This document shows, piece by piece, positions 1-8,615 of a stretch of DNA of 64,000 nt. This stretch comes from Halorussus salinus (GTDB lineage Archaea; Halobacteriota; Halobacteria; Halobacteriales; Haladaptataceae): positions 970,927 to 1,034,926 of the forward strand of contig NZ_ML974127.1 of the NCBI RefSeq assembly GCF_004765815.2. The letters are read 5' to 3'. Each line of letters starts with the position of its first letter. Positions within the stretch are counted from its first letter, which is position 1. A program made the position numbers and the translations under genes. Under the pieces are notes generated by a model that saw only the letters and a list, made by a program, of their open reading frames with translations, was not told the origin of the DNA and ran no database searches.

Positions 1-694
1 CGAGCGTGACCGCGACGGCGTACTGGGCGCGAAAGCTCGTCAGCGTGAGGAGTCGGCGGTTGAAGGCGAGTCCCGCGAATGGGTTGCCCCGGACGCGCGT
101 TTCGTCTTCGTCCAGCAGGTACCAGACGCCGACCATCGCGGGCACGAGGAGTGCGACCAGCAGGGTGTACACCGTGTCGAACCCGCCCCAGCCGACTCGT
201 TCGCCCCACTCGTACAGGCCGCCAGCGGCGAGGCCGCCGAGGATGCCCGCGGCGAGTCGCCACGCGTTCGCCTTGCCGATGTGGTTCGCCCGTCCGTCGG
301 GCGGCGAGAGTTCGCCCACGAGCGCCAGCGACATCAGCCCCGACCCGGTGACGGCGATACCCTGTAGCCCCCGGACGGCGATGAACTGCCACGACCCGGC
401 GGCGGGCGTCGAGACGAGCGCGAACGCCACGTAGCTCACGACGCTCAACCCGAGGACGCCCACGAGGACGAGACGCTTGTCTCCTCGGTCTCCCGCCCAC
501 GCCAGCGGAATCGTCGCGAGAGTCTGTGCCCCGGTGAACGCCGTCGTGAACAGACCGACGACGAGGCCGGACGCCCCGAACAGCGTGATGTACTTCGGGA
601 GGAGCGTCAGGAGCGTGACGAACCCGAACCCGGACGCGAACCGCGTCAGATAGAGCGCGTAGAACTGTAGGTTCTCGTCGTTCACACCGGACAC
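1..694 (-). CDS. MFS transporter, N-terminal part (runs off window start)
   Basis: This is the N-terminal two thirds or so of a major facilitator superfamily permease; the 3' end lies outside the window. The reverse strand reads from a GTG at 694 (a second in-frame GTG is at 685) into alternating hydrophobic helices. Between helices 2 and 3 sits the short charged loop WAGDRGDKR, which resembles the MFS loop 2-3 signature. The first six helices and the start of the central cytoplasmic loop are present. No ligand can be assigned. The gene is transcribed away from the zinc-ribbon gene at 829, so the interval 695-828 carries divergent upstream regions. Confidence 0.8.
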   Translation of the reverse strand, partial: MSGVNDENLQFYALYLTRFASGFGFVTLLTLLPKYITLFGASGLVVGLFTTAFTGAQTLATIPLAWAGDRGDKRLVLVGVLGLSVVSYVAFALVSTPAAGSWQFIAVRGLQGIAVTGSGLMSLALVGELSPPDGRANHIGKANAWRLAAGILGGLAAGGLYEWGERVGWGGFDTVYTLLVALLVPAMVGVWYLLDEDETRVRGNPFAGLAFNRRLLTLTSFRAQYAVAVTL

Positions 695-828
695 GCTCGG
701 GGAGACGGAAAAGATATTTCGAAACGAAGCGTCGCTCGCCGGTCGCCGCGTTCGAGAGCCGCCGGAACGCGGCCAATGCCGCCACAGTAGCCCCAAAGGT
801 CAACTGTCGCCCGCGACGATACAGGCCC

Positions 829-969
829 ATGTCCGAATGTCAGAACTGCGGCGCGTTCGTCACCCGAGAGTTCGAGCGAGTCTTCGGCGGACGCGACGGC
901 GAGGTTCACGGCTGCTTCGAGTGCAAGCAGAAGACTGACATCAAGAACGGCGCGGCCACCCGACGCTGA
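829..969 (+). CDS. 46-residue zinc-ribbon protein
   Basis: A short gene with an ATG at 829 and a TGA ending at 969. The product has two CxxC knuckles, CQNC at residues 4-7 and CFEC near residue 32, which would bind one zinc ion. The spacer contains TREFERVFGGRDGEVHGC. Small single-ribbon proteins of this pattern (C-x2-C, then RVFG, then C-x2-C) are common and conserved in haloarchaea, and from memory match the family labelled DUF7563. The function is unknown; nucleic-acid or protein contact is a guess. It is monocistronic, between the divergent MFS gene and the Usp gene. Confidence 0.75.
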   Translation: MSECQNCGAFVTREFERVFGGRDGEVHGCFECKQKTDIKNGAATRR

Positions 970-1100
970 GGGAGGCGACCTCGTCGGGGTCGCCGCCGGT
1001 GGCAGTTTCGGCGCTCGATCCGAAACCTCCGGCAACGACCGTGTGGTGTCTCGAATCGGCCCCAGAAACTTTTCGCACCAGCCTCGTATCCCGGACGGCA

Positions 1101-1805
1101 ATGGCTTCCCAAACCGTACTGATTCCGGTCGAGTTCCCGGACCCCGACCCGCTCCCGTCAACGTTCGTCGAGGGACTGACCGACTGTCGGGTGATTCTCC
1201 TCGGCGTGTACGAACTCGACGACGACGTGAGCGACGACGAGCGCCAGCGACGGAGGATAGAGGCCAACCAAGTCCTCTACAACATCGCGGCCGACTTCGT
1301 CCACCGCGGGGAACTCGCGGAGGTCGAACTCGTCGTCGGCGAGGAGGTCGCCGACGCGCCGACGAGAGTCGCCGAGGAGCGAGGCGTGGACGCACTGCTG
1401 GTTCCCAACCCCATCACGACGCTCGGCCACGTGTTGGTCGCGGTCCGCGACGAGAAGTTCGCGAAACCGGTCGTCGATTTCGTTTGCGCGATGAATCAGG
1501 ACGTGCTGTTGCACACGAACCTGTTCCACGTCGCCGAATCGGAAGCCGACGTGGACGCTGGCGAGGCACTGCTCTCGGAGGTCACGGACCGACTCGTCGC
1601 GGAGGGGTTCTCCCGGACCGGCATCGACACCGAGGTCGCGGTCTCGGACGACCCGGCGTTCGCCATCAGTCAAGCCGCGGCCGACAACGACATCGTCGTC
1701 ATGGGCGAGACCCAAGAGCCGGGTTTCGAACGCGTCTTCGGCAAGACGTACGACTCCATCGCGGAACGGACCGAACTGCCGATTATCGTCGTTCGAGAGG
1801 ACTGA
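1101..1805 (+). CDS. Universal stress protein family, two-domain
   Basis: A 234-residue protein starting at the ATG at 1101 (MASQTVLIPVEFPDPDP). An in-frame extension to 999 exists but its composition is unlike haloarchaeal protein. The N-terminal half has a Usp-like beta strand (TVLIPVEF) and the segment GVDALLVPNP. The C-terminal half ends in a clearer Usp pattern: NDIVVMGETQEPG, then FGKTYDSIAERTELPIIVVR, the usual last strand. The canonical ATP-binding G-x2-G-x9-G(S/T) is only partly kept, so nucleotide binding is uncertain. It is probably a cytoplasmic stress or nucleotide sensor. It converges with the synthase gene ending at 1846. Confidence 0.75.
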   Translation: MASQTVLIPVEFPDPDPLPSTFVEGLTDCRVILLGVYELDDDVSDDERQRRRIEANQVLYNIAADFVHRGELAEVELVVGEEVADAPTRVAEERGVDALLVPNPITTLGHVLVAVRDEKFAKPVVDFVCAMNQDVLLHTNLFHVAESEADVDAGEALLSEVTDRLVAEGFSRTGIDTEVAVSDDPAFAISQAAADNDIVVMGETQEPGFERVFGKTYDSIAERTELPIIVVRED

Positions 1806-1845
1806 GACGGCTCGGAGCGACCGCCGACGCGACCGGCGTTCGCGT

Positions 1846-2910
1846 CTATCCGCGCCACTCCAGCACGGTCGCGGCCCACGTGTAGCCGGTCCCCGCGGCG
1901 AGGAAGCAGACGAGGTCGCCCTCCGCGACCAGTCCGCGCGACAGGCCCTCGTCTAAGGCGAGAATCTGGTCAACGCTCTGGACGTGGCCGTATTCGTCGA
2001 GGTAGTAGTTCTCGGCGTCGAGTTTGCTCGTCAGAATATCGTGGAACGACCGCTTCATGTGAGTCAGCGCGACGAAATCGAGGTCGTCGCGGTCGTAGTC
2101 CGACCGGTCCAAGGCGTCGTCGGCGACCCGCTCGAAGTTCGGGAGGCTGGCGTCGGCCAGTCGCTCCTTCATGTCGTCGGGGTCGGGCACGTCGAGGGTG
2201 TGAAGCCCCTGCTCGACCGTGGTGTGGCTCGCGGGGTTGCGGGACCCTCCCGCGGGCATCACCACGTCCTCCGAGAAACTGCCGTCCGTGACGGCGGCGC
2301 TCTCACGAATCGTGGCTCGGGTGCGCGACTCGTCCGGATTCGCCTCCAAGACCATCGCGCAGGCCCCGCTTCCGAAGTTGAACATGAACGACGAGTCCTC
2401 GTTGCCGTAGTCCACGAGGTCCTCCTCGCGGCTCGCCGAGACCAGCAGTGCGGCCTCGGGCGCGTCCGCGACGAGTTGGCTCTTGGCCTGCCGGATTGCC
2501 AGCGGTGCGCCAGCACAGAGCGCGTAGCTCTCGACGGCGAAGGCGTCGTCGGCCCCCAGTCGTTCGGCGACGTTCGCCGCGGCGCTCCACACCACGAAGT
2601 CCTTGAACTCCGAGCCGTGGTAGAGGACCGTATCGACATCTTCGGCCGCGAGGTCGGCGTCCGCGAGCGCCTCCTCGGCCGCACTCACGCACATGTCCGT
2701 GGCGTGGTCGTCGTCGGGCGGGCAGACCCGCTTCTCGCGGACGCCCATCTTCTCGACCACGACCTCCTCGGGAATGTCGCTTTGGGCGGCTATCTCCTCG
2801 CCCGTGACGACCTCCTCGGGGAGATAGGTGCCGTAGCCGGTCAGTCCGACAGCGGAGTCGTCTTCCACCGACTCTCGCGTCGATTCGCTCGCCGGTTCTC
2901 GCTCGCTCAT
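1846..2910 (-). CDS. Thiolase-fold 3-oxoacyl-ACP synthase III / HMG-CoA-synthase-like protein
   Basis: A 354-residue thiolase-superfamily condensing enzyme of the FabH / HMG-CoA synthase type. The nucleophile is probably Cys132 (ALCAGAPLA) and the catalytic base His284 (ALTHMKRS). The third position, an Asn in FabH, is His309 (EYGHVQS), so the classic Cys-His-Asn triad is changed to Cys-His-His. An acidic N-terminal tail of about 20 residues precedes the domain. The ATG at 2910 overlaps the livM stop by four bases, so it is probably translated with the branched-chain-type transporter. That suggests it acts on an acyl-CoA made from the imported compound, but the substrate is unknown. Confidence 0.75.
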   Translation of the reverse strand: MSEREPASESTRESVEDDSAVGLTGYGTYLPEEVVTGEEIAAQSDIPEEVVVEKMGVREKRVCPPDDDHATDMCVSAAEEALADADLAAEDVDTVLYHGSEFKDFVVWSAAANVAERLGADDAFAVESYALCAGAPLAIRQAKSQLVADAPEAALLVSASREEDLVDYGNEDSSFMFNFGSGACAMVLEANPDESRTRATIRESAAVTDGSFSEDVVMPAGGSRNPASHTTVEQGLHTLDVPDPDDMKERLADASLPNFERVADDALDRSDYDRDDLDFVALTHMKRSFHDILTSKLDAENYYLDEYGHVQSVDQILALDEGLSRGLVAEGDLVCFLAAGTGYTWAATVLEWRG

Positions 2911-4139
2911 CTGTCGTCACCTCGCAGTCGCGCGGCGACCTGCTTGCCGACCGGGCCGCCGAGGCGGTCCCGGACGGTGCCGAGCAGACCGTTGGGCACG
3001 AACAGGACGAACAGCACGAAGATGACGCCGATGTACAACTCGGCGTGGCCGTTCAGGAACGTGTCGATGGCCTGTCCGACCGTCAGCCCGTTCCAGAGTT
3101 CGGTCGTCATCGTCGCGTCGCCGAGGTGTTCCCGGAGATAGGGCAGGAGTCCGCCGCCCTCGCCGGTCTTCGACAGGAACTCGGTGACGCTCTCGTCGAA
3201 CAGCCAGCCGTACAGCGGTCCGGCGAGCGTGCCGAACCCGCCGATGATGGAGGCCAGCAGGGCGTCGCCGGTCACGAGGAAGTAGAAGGTACTCTCGGGC
3301 GAGACCGACCGCTGGAAGCCAGCGAACAGGCCGCCAGCGACCGCGGCGAAGAACGCCGAGACCGCGAACGCGCCGAGCTTGTACCAGAAGGTGTTGTAGC
3401 CCACGGCTTCGGCGCGCTCCTCGTTCTCGCGGATGGCGACCAGCACGCGCCCGAACGGCGAGTGGATGATGCGCTGCATGGCGAAGTAGCAGACGAGGAC
3501 GACGAGACCGATCATGTAGTAGGAGACCTCGGTCGTCCCGAAGTTCAGGAAGCCGAGGAGCCCCTCCACGCTGTCGCCCGCGAGCTGGCCGATGGCGAGG
3601 TTCAGCGAGTCCACGCCGGGGACGCCGACGCTGAACGGCTCGGTGCGTTCGAGGACCGCGGGACCGTCCCGCGGGTTCGAGGCGGCGTAGTCCCAGCCGC
3701 GGACGAACACGTACAGCACCTGCGAGAAGCCGAGCGTAATCATCGCGAAGTAGACGCCCGACAGGCGGAACGACACCGCGCCGATGAGCAGGGCGAGAAC
3801 GACCGCGACCAGTCCCGCCAGCACCAGCAGGAAGACGAACGAGGTGCCCGTGGCGACGAAGGGTATCTTGCCGTTCGACGCGAGGACGACGAAGTACGCC
3901 CCCGCGCCGTAGAAGGCCGCGTGGCCGAACGAGAGATACCCAGTGTAGCCGCTGATGAAGTCGAAGGACATGGCGAACAGCCCGAAGTAGAGGACCGCTA
4001 TCATGGTCTCCACGTCGGGGAGAATCGCCACCATCTCGGAACTCAGCGGCGAGGTGACGAGCGCCGAGTAGACGGCCGGGTAGGCCGCGAGCAACGCGAT
4101 GACCACGAGGTGCGCGGTCTGCTCGCGGGCGTAGCGCAC
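2907..4139 (-). CDS. livM: Branched-chain amino acid-type ABC transporter permease LivM
   Basis: An inner-membrane permease of the LivM family, with about ten hydrophobic segments and the family landmark GYTGYLSFGHAAFYGAGAY near residue 65. It partners with LivH and the ATPases LivF and LivG for uptake of branched-chain amino acids or related carboxylates. The listed start is a GTG at 4139. Upstream, the same frame stays open and encodes a typical acidic haloarchaeal tail (ISAETADSDADATAAETD) back to an ATT at 4226. That ATT overlaps the livH stop and follows a GGAGGTG motif, so translation may begin there; there is no ATG, GTG or TTG between. The gene overlaps the synthase start by four bases. 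Confidence 0.88.
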   Translation of the reverse strand: MRYAREQTAHLVVIALLAAYPAVYSALVTSPLSSEMVAILPDVETMIAVLYFGLFAMSFDFISGYTGYLSFGHAAFYGAGAYFVVLASNGKIPFVATGTSFVFLLVLAGLVAVVLALLIGAVSFRLSGVYFAMITLGFSQVLYVFVRGWDYAASNPRDGPAVLERTEPFSVGVPGVDSLNLAIGQLAGDSVEGLLGFLNFGTTEVSYYMIGLVVLVCYFAMQRIIHSPFGRVLVAIRENEERAEAVGYNTFWYKLGAFAVSAFFAAVAGGLFAGFQRSVSPESTFYFLVTGDALLASIIGGFGTLAGPLYGWLFDESVTEFLSKTGEGGGLLPYLREHLGDATMTTELWNGLTVGQAIDTFLNGHAELYIGVIFVLFVLFVPNGLLGTVRDRLGGPVGKQVAARLRGDDR

Positions 4140-4221
4140 CGGCCACGACGCCGTCTCTGTTCCCGTCTCGGGGTCGGTCTCCGCCGCGGTCGCGTCCGCG
4201 TCGGAGTCGGCGGTTTCTGCG

Positions 4222-5250
4222 CTAATGGCCGCCCACCTCCTCGACGCCGAACAGCCCTTGCGGGCGCAAGATGAGCATCACCACGAGGATGAGGAAGATG
4301 GTCATCTCGGGCAGGCCCGCGAAGTCGATCTCGTTGACGAACCACCACGTCATCGTGGCGTCGGTCATCCCGACGATGACCGCCGCGACGACGGTGCCCC
4401 GGAAGGTGCCGAGACCGCCGATGATGACGACCACGAACGCCGGGAGGAGGGTGTCGGCCGCGAGGGGGACGCTGGCACCCCACGCGGGGTCCCACATCAG
4501 GAGCGTCCCGGCCGCGCCAGCCACGCCCGCGCCGAGCGCGAAGACGACGGTGAACACGCGGCGTACGTCGATGCCCAGCGCCTCGGTCATCTCTGCGTCC
4601 TCGCTCCCGGCCCGGATTATCATGCCGTACCGGGTCCGGGTGAGGAACGCCCACAGGCCCGCGACCGTCGCGGCCCCGAAGGCGATTTCGAACAGCGAGA
4701 GGCCGCTGACCGAGACGATGCCCAAGTCCACCGACGCGGCGAGCGCGTTCGGTTTCGTGCCGAGCGCGGACTGCCAGTCGCTGGTCGGTTGCATCCCGTA
4801 GAACAGCACGGCGATGCGGACGAGTTCGTCCAGAATCAGCGTCAACCCGAAGGTGAGCAGAATCTGGTAGACCGGCGGGCGGTCGTAGAGCCGTCGGATG
4901 AGACCGACCTCCACGACGCCGCCCAGTCCCGCCAGTAGCGCGAACGTCGCGGCCAGCGCGACGAAGAAGAACAGCAGGTTCGCGCCGAACCCGGTTCCTC
5001 CTCCGACGAGACCGATCATTATCAGTCCGCCCAGATACGCGCCGATCATCGTCATCGAACCGTGGGCGAAGTTCAGCACGCCCATCAGCCCGAAGATGAG
5101 CGTCAGGCCGCCCGCTATCATCACGTAGATGGCGGCCTTCGCCAGTCCGTCCACGAAGACGGCGGCTAGATTCCCCGGCCGCAGGAACTGTCCGAGCGCG
5201 TCCACGAACCCCGCCATCACGACGAGGTTGGCCAGTGTCGATTCTATCAT
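4222..5250 (-). CDS. livH: Branched-chain amino acid-type ABC transporter permease LivH
   Basis: A 342-residue membrane permease of the LivH family. It shows the family hallmark MIAGGLTLIFGLMGVLNFAH around residues 43-62, followed by seven or eight further membrane segments and the conserved GGLGTFRGTVVAA near the C-terminus. It forms the translocation pore with LivM. The ATG at 5250 overlaps the livF stop by four bases (ATGA), and its own TAG overlaps the possible ATT start of livM by one base. The order livF-livH-livM-synthase looks like one transcript driven from the TATA-like box near 5980. Confidence 0.9.
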   Translation of the reverse strand: MIESTLANLVVMAGFVDALGQFLRPGNLAAVFVDGLAKAAIYVMIAGGLTLIFGLMGVLNFAHGSMTMIGAYLGGLIMIGLVGGGTGFGANLLFFFVALAATFALLAGLGGVVEVGLIRRLYDRPPVYQILLTFGLTLILDELVRIAVLFYGMQPTSDWQSALGTKPNALAASVDLGIVSVSGLSLFEIAFGAATVAGLWAFLTRTRYGMIIRAGSEDAEMTEALGIDVRRVFTVVFALGAGVAGAAGTLLMWDPAWGASVPLAADTLLPAFVVVIIGGLGTFRGTVVAAVIVGMTDATMTWWFVNEIDFAGLPEMTIFLILVVMLILRPQGLFGVEEVGGH

Positions 5251-5945
5251 GCGGAGAGATACCTCCTGAGTCGTTCGTCGTCGGCCGAGGTCTCGTCGGC
5301 GTTCCCGGACTCGACCACCTGTCCGTTGTCCACGACGTAGAACCGGTCGGCGAGGTCCAGCGCCAGCGGCAGGTTCTGCTCGACCAGCAGGATGGTCGTG
5401 TCCTCGGCGGCGTCGTTCAGCGCCTCGGCGACCCGCTCGACGATGAGCGGCGCGAGTCCCTCGCTCGGTTCGTCCACCAACAGGAGGTCGTTGTCGCCGA
5501 CCAACCCGCGAGAGAGCGCGAGCATCTGCTGTTGGCCGCCCGAGAGGTTCCCGGCGTCGCGGTCGCTGTGTTCGCGCAGGTCGGGGAACGTCTCGAAGGC
5601 GCGTTCGACCGCCGCGCGAACGTCGTTGCCTTCGGGCACCGCGACCTTGACGTTCTCCTCGACGGAGAGTTGCGTGAAGATGCGCCGCTCCTCCGGAATC
5701 CAGCCGACGCCCCGGTCGGCGACCTCGTGGGTTTCGAGTCCGGTTATCTCCTCGCCGCGGTAGCGGACCGCGCCCTCGCTGGGCGGGGTCAACTGGAGGA
5801 TGGTCCGGAGCGTCGTCGTCTTGCCGACGCCGTTCCGGCCGACCAGCGCGACGACCTCGCCCTCGCCGACTTCCAGCGAGACGCCTTCGAGGATGTGGCT
5901 CTCGCCGTAGTAGGTGTGAGCGTTCTCCACTTCGAGTAGCGTCAC
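5247..5945 (-). CDS. livF: ABC transporter ATP-binding protein LivF
   Basis: A 232-residue ATPase of the LivF type. The Walker A motif GRNGVGKTT is at residues 36-44, the signature LSGGQQQ at 134-140 and Walker B LLLVDE at 154-159, followed by the switch histidine region replaced by VEQN, as is usual in LivF. It starts with a GTG at 5945 preceded by a GGAGG ribosome-binding site (complement of 5953-5957). It is the first gene of the livF-livH-livM unit and overlaps livH by four bases. It would pair with LivG to power the permeases. Confidence 0.92.
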   Translation of the reverse strand: MTLLEVENAHTYYGESHILEGVSLEVGEGEVVALVGRNGVGKTTTLRTILQLTPPSEGAVRYRGEEITGLETHEVADRGVGWIPEERRIFTQLSVEENVKVAVPEGNDVRAAVERAFETFPDLREHSDRDAGNLSGGQQQMLALSRGLVGDNDLLLVDEPSEGLAPLIVERVAEALNDAAEDTTILLVEQNLPLALDLADRFYVVDNGQVVESGNADETSADDERLRRYLSA

Positions 5946-5976
5946 GTTTGGGCCTCCTTTATGTTTGTTTGAAAAA

Positions 5977-5986
5977 TATTTATATA
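5977..5986 (-). promoter_or_regulatory. TATA-like box of the livF operon
   Basis: Read on the minus strand this is TATATAAATA, a good archaeal TATA box, about 35 bases upstream of the livF GTG. A GGAGG ribosome-binding site lies at 5953-5957. The rest of the 265-base gap up to livG (to 6210) holds no gene that I can support; its open frames have non-haloarchaeal, arginine-rich composition. Confidence 0.6.
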
Positions 5987-6210
5987 GTCCTTAGGCCGGT
6001 CTGGATTTCTTCGACCGATGCGAACAGGATGGAGTTTGTTCGGAAAGCCCCCGCCCGCTCGCGGTCGCTGACCGACATATCCTCGCCTTCCCGCACCGCG
6101 CGGCGCGGATAGGAGCCGGTCAGACGACCGCGTAAACGCGAGCGGGCGGCCCCTTTCATCCACCCGGACCGTGGTCTGTCGCACCGAGCGCGCGCCGTGG
6201 GCGGTCGCCG

Positions 6211-7038
6211 TCACGCCGTGCCCTCCTCCGGGTCGGTCCCGGCGTCCGGCGCGTCGGCCGCGCTCTCGTCGGTGTCGAGACTTCCGGCCTCGTAGCCGCC
6301 GAGGTACGCCTCCTGCACCGTGGGGTCGCCCCGGACCTCGTCGGGGGTGCCCTCCGCGATGACCGCGCCCTGATTCAGGACCACCACGCGGTCCGAGACG
6401 TTCATCACGATGTCCATGTTGTGTTCGACCAACAGGACGGCGTGGTCGGTCGCCACGTCCTCGATGAGGTCGATGATGCGGTCCACGCTCTCCGAGGAGA
6501 CCCCGGCGTTGGGTTCGTCCATGAGCAACACGTCGGGGTCGCCCGCGAGCGCGATGGCGACCTCCAACTGGCGCTTCGCGCCGTGGCTCAGGCTCTCGGC
6601 CGCGGTGTCGGCCTCGTCGGCCAGTCCCACGCGGTCGAGGATTCGGTGGGCCTCCTCGCGGTGTTCCTCGAACGCTCCGGCGTTTCGCCAGAGCTTCGCG
6701 CCGTCGTTACTGGCGGCTTGGGCGGCCACGCGGACGTTCTCCAGCACCGTGCTGGTCGGAAAGACGTTCGTGATCTGGTACGACCGGTGGAGGCCGATGC
6801 TCGCGGTCTCGTAGGGCGTGGCGTCGGTCACGTCCCGCCAGCCTCCGCCCTCGCGCTGGACCTCGACGCTCCCCTCCGTCGGGGTCAGCACGCCCGTCAG
6901 CAGGTTGAAGAACGTGGTCTTTCCGGCACCGTTGGGGCCGATGAGCGAACAGAGTTCGCCCTCCTCCAGCGCGAAGTCTACGTCGTCGACGGCCGTGAGA
7001 CCGCCGAACTCCTTCGTCAATCCCGAGGTTCGCAACAT
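6211..7038 (-). CDS. livG: ABC transporter ATP-binding protein LivG
   Basis: A 275-residue ATPase of the LivG type. Walker A GPNGAGKTT is at residues 34-42, the signature is the LivG variant LSHGAKRQLE at 150-159, and Walker B VLLMDE is at 170-175, followed by VEHNMD. An acidic C-terminal tail of roughly 25 residues is a haloarchaeal addition. Its ATG at 7038 lies only three bases beyond the stop of the binding-protein gene, so livJ-livG forms one unit. It is separated from livF by 265 bases that contain a separate promoter. Confidence 0.92.
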   Translation of the reverse strand: MLRTSGLTKEFGGLTAVDDVDFALEEGELCSLIGPNGAGKTTFFNLLTGVLTPTEGSVEVQREGGGWRDVTDATPYETASIGLHRSYQITNVFPTSTVLENVRVAAQAASNDGAKLWRNAGAFEEHREEAHRILDRVGLADEADTAAESLSHGAKRQLEVAIALAGDPDVLLMDEPNAGVSSESVDRIIDLIEDVATDHAVLLVEHNMDIVMNVSDRVVVLNQGAVIAEGTPDEVRGDPTVQEAYLGGYEAGSLDTDESAADAPDAGTDPEEGTA

Positions 7039-7041
7039 GGC

Positions 7042-8475
7042 CTACAGCGAGCAGTCCACGCCGCTCTTGGGTATCGTCGATTCCTCCGCGCCGATGGTGG
7101 CCAGCGGTTCGCTGGGCATCACGGCGGCGTCCCAGTTGTCGGCCCACTCGTCGGTCGTCGGGACCGGGTCCGCCACGGTCATTGCCGACCGGGCCTGATT
7201 GTTGTACTCTTGGAAGGTGTAGGCGTTCTCGCCCTTCGGGGTCTCCGTGACCGTCATCCCGCGGAGTGCTTCGGCGATGTCCGCGCCCTGCGTCGAACCG
7301 CTCTCGGTGACCGCTTGGGCGATGGCCGACGCGGCCGTGAACGTGCCCGAGGTGAACAGGTCGGGCACCACGCCGTACGTGCTGGTGTAGGTGTCCACGA
7401 ACTGGCTGTTGATGTCGTTATCGTACTGGTTCCAGTGGTAGCGCGTCGTGAACGGGCCGAGACCCGTGTTCGAGAGTTTCTCCTTCGTGAGCGGCTTACC
7501 CAGCGCCTTCTGGAGCGTCTGGCCGACGACGCTGTTGGTAATCTGGGTGGCGAAGCCGCCGAACACGCGGTAGTCGTAGTCGCCGTTGAGGTACGACGTG
7601 AACAGTTTGGGCAGGGTGGCGACGGTGAACCCGCCGACGATGCCCTCTGCACCTGCTTGTTGCGCGTTGTCGAGCAGGCCCTTCCACTCCGAGTAGCCCT
7701 GCGGGACGAACTTCTTGCCGAGGATTTCGACGCCCTCGTTCTTGAGGACCTGCTCGTAGTTGTTGACGACCGCCTTGCCGAACGAGTAGTCCGCGCCGAA
7801 CAGATACACCTTGCTCACGTCCGACTGGTTGGCGACGTACTTCCCGCCCGAACGGGCGTCCATCGCGGTGTTCTCGCTCGCGCGGAAGACCATGTTCCCG
7901 CAGGTCTCGGAGCTACTCGTGACGCTGGCCGACGCCGCGGGGCCGACCATGTACGGGACTTGGGCCTGCTTGGCTACCGTCTTGATGACGCGGTTGGCCG
8001 CGCCCGAGGAGGCACACCCGAAGAGCATGTCCACCTCGTCGTTCTTCACGAGGTCGGTCGCCAGCGACTGGGCCTTCTTCGCGCTGAACTGGGTGTCCCG
8101 GACGACGAGTTCGTACTCCACATCGCCGACCGTGACGCTCTTGGTGCCCGTGCTGGCGTCGCCGATGGGGTCGGTGCCAGCCTTGTGGGCGAGTCCGGAG
8201 TAAAAGCCCCAGAGCGCCTGCTGACCGTAGTACTTGAGGTCGCCCGAGGTCGGCTGAAGGACGCCGAGTTTCACTTTACCCGAGACCGATGCCTGCTCCG
8301 TCGTCGTCGCCGTAGTTTCGGTCATGCCACTCTCTGTCGTCTCGTCGGTCGCGGACGTAGTCGTAGTTGTCGTACTCTGTCCACCGTCACCGCCGGTACA
8401 GCCAGCGAGTCCCGCTGCCCCGGTCGCCCCGAGTGCAGTGAGCCATCGCCGCCGTGAAACGCTGTCATCCACCAT
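7042..8475 (-). CDS. Branched-chain amino acid-type ABC transporter substrate-binding lipoprotein
   Basis: A 477-residue extracytoplasmic binding protein of the Leu/Ile/Val-binding (Peripla_BP_6) family. The N-terminus has a twin-arginine signal (SRRRWLTALGATG) ending in a lipobox LAGC with Cys26, so it should be exported folded by Tat and lipid-anchored outside the membrane. A Thr-rich, acidic linker of about 50 residues follows. The mature domain begins with KVKLGVLQPTSGDLKYYGQQ, which is typical of the family. It is the first gene of the livJ-livG unit. Specificity cannot be read from sequence; amides, short-chain acids or branched-chain amino acids are all possible. Confidence 0.9.
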   Translation of the reverse strand: MVDDSVSRRRWLTALGATGAAGLAGCTGGDGGQSTTTTTTSATDETTESGMTETTATTTEQASVSGKVKLGVLQPTSGDLKYYGQQALWGFYSGLAHKAGTDPIGDASTGTKSVTVGDVEYELVVRDTQFSAKKAQSLATDLVKNDEVDMLFGCASSGAANRVIKTVAKQAQVPYMVGPAASASVTSSSETCGNMVFRASENTAMDARSGGKYVANQSDVSKVYLFGADYSFGKAVVNNYEQVLKNEGVEILGKKFVPQGYSEWKGLLDNAQQAGAEGIVGGFTVATLPKLFTSYLNGDYDYRVFGGFATQITNSVVGQTLQKALGKPLTKEKLSNTGLGPFTTRYHWNQYDNDINSQFVDTYTSTYGVVPDLFTSGTFTAASAIAQAVTESGSTQGADIAEALRGMTVTETPKGENAYTFQEYNNQARSAMTVADPVPTTDEWADNWDAAVMPSEPLATIGAEESTIPKSGVDCSL

Positions 8476-8615
8476 AACAGATTGGAGTGATACGTCCTAT
8501 CCGGCAAATACTGCGGGGTTAACATGTGAACGAGGAGGCCGATTCCCTCGACACGGCCCCTCCGATTCACGGATTAACCCCCGGTTTTTCAGTGACCGCG
8601 CGACTGTCTCCACGC

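Noticed and set aside
682-1395. A 237-codon minus-strand open frame across the zinc-ribbon and Usp genes
   Set aside because: Arginine/proline-rich translation and overlap with two well-supported plus-strand genes; it is a high-GC shadow frame.
5942-6214. A 90-codon minus-strand frame between livF and livG
   Set aside because: It runs straight through the TATA-like box and ribosome-binding site of livF and has a basic, non-haloarchaeal composition.
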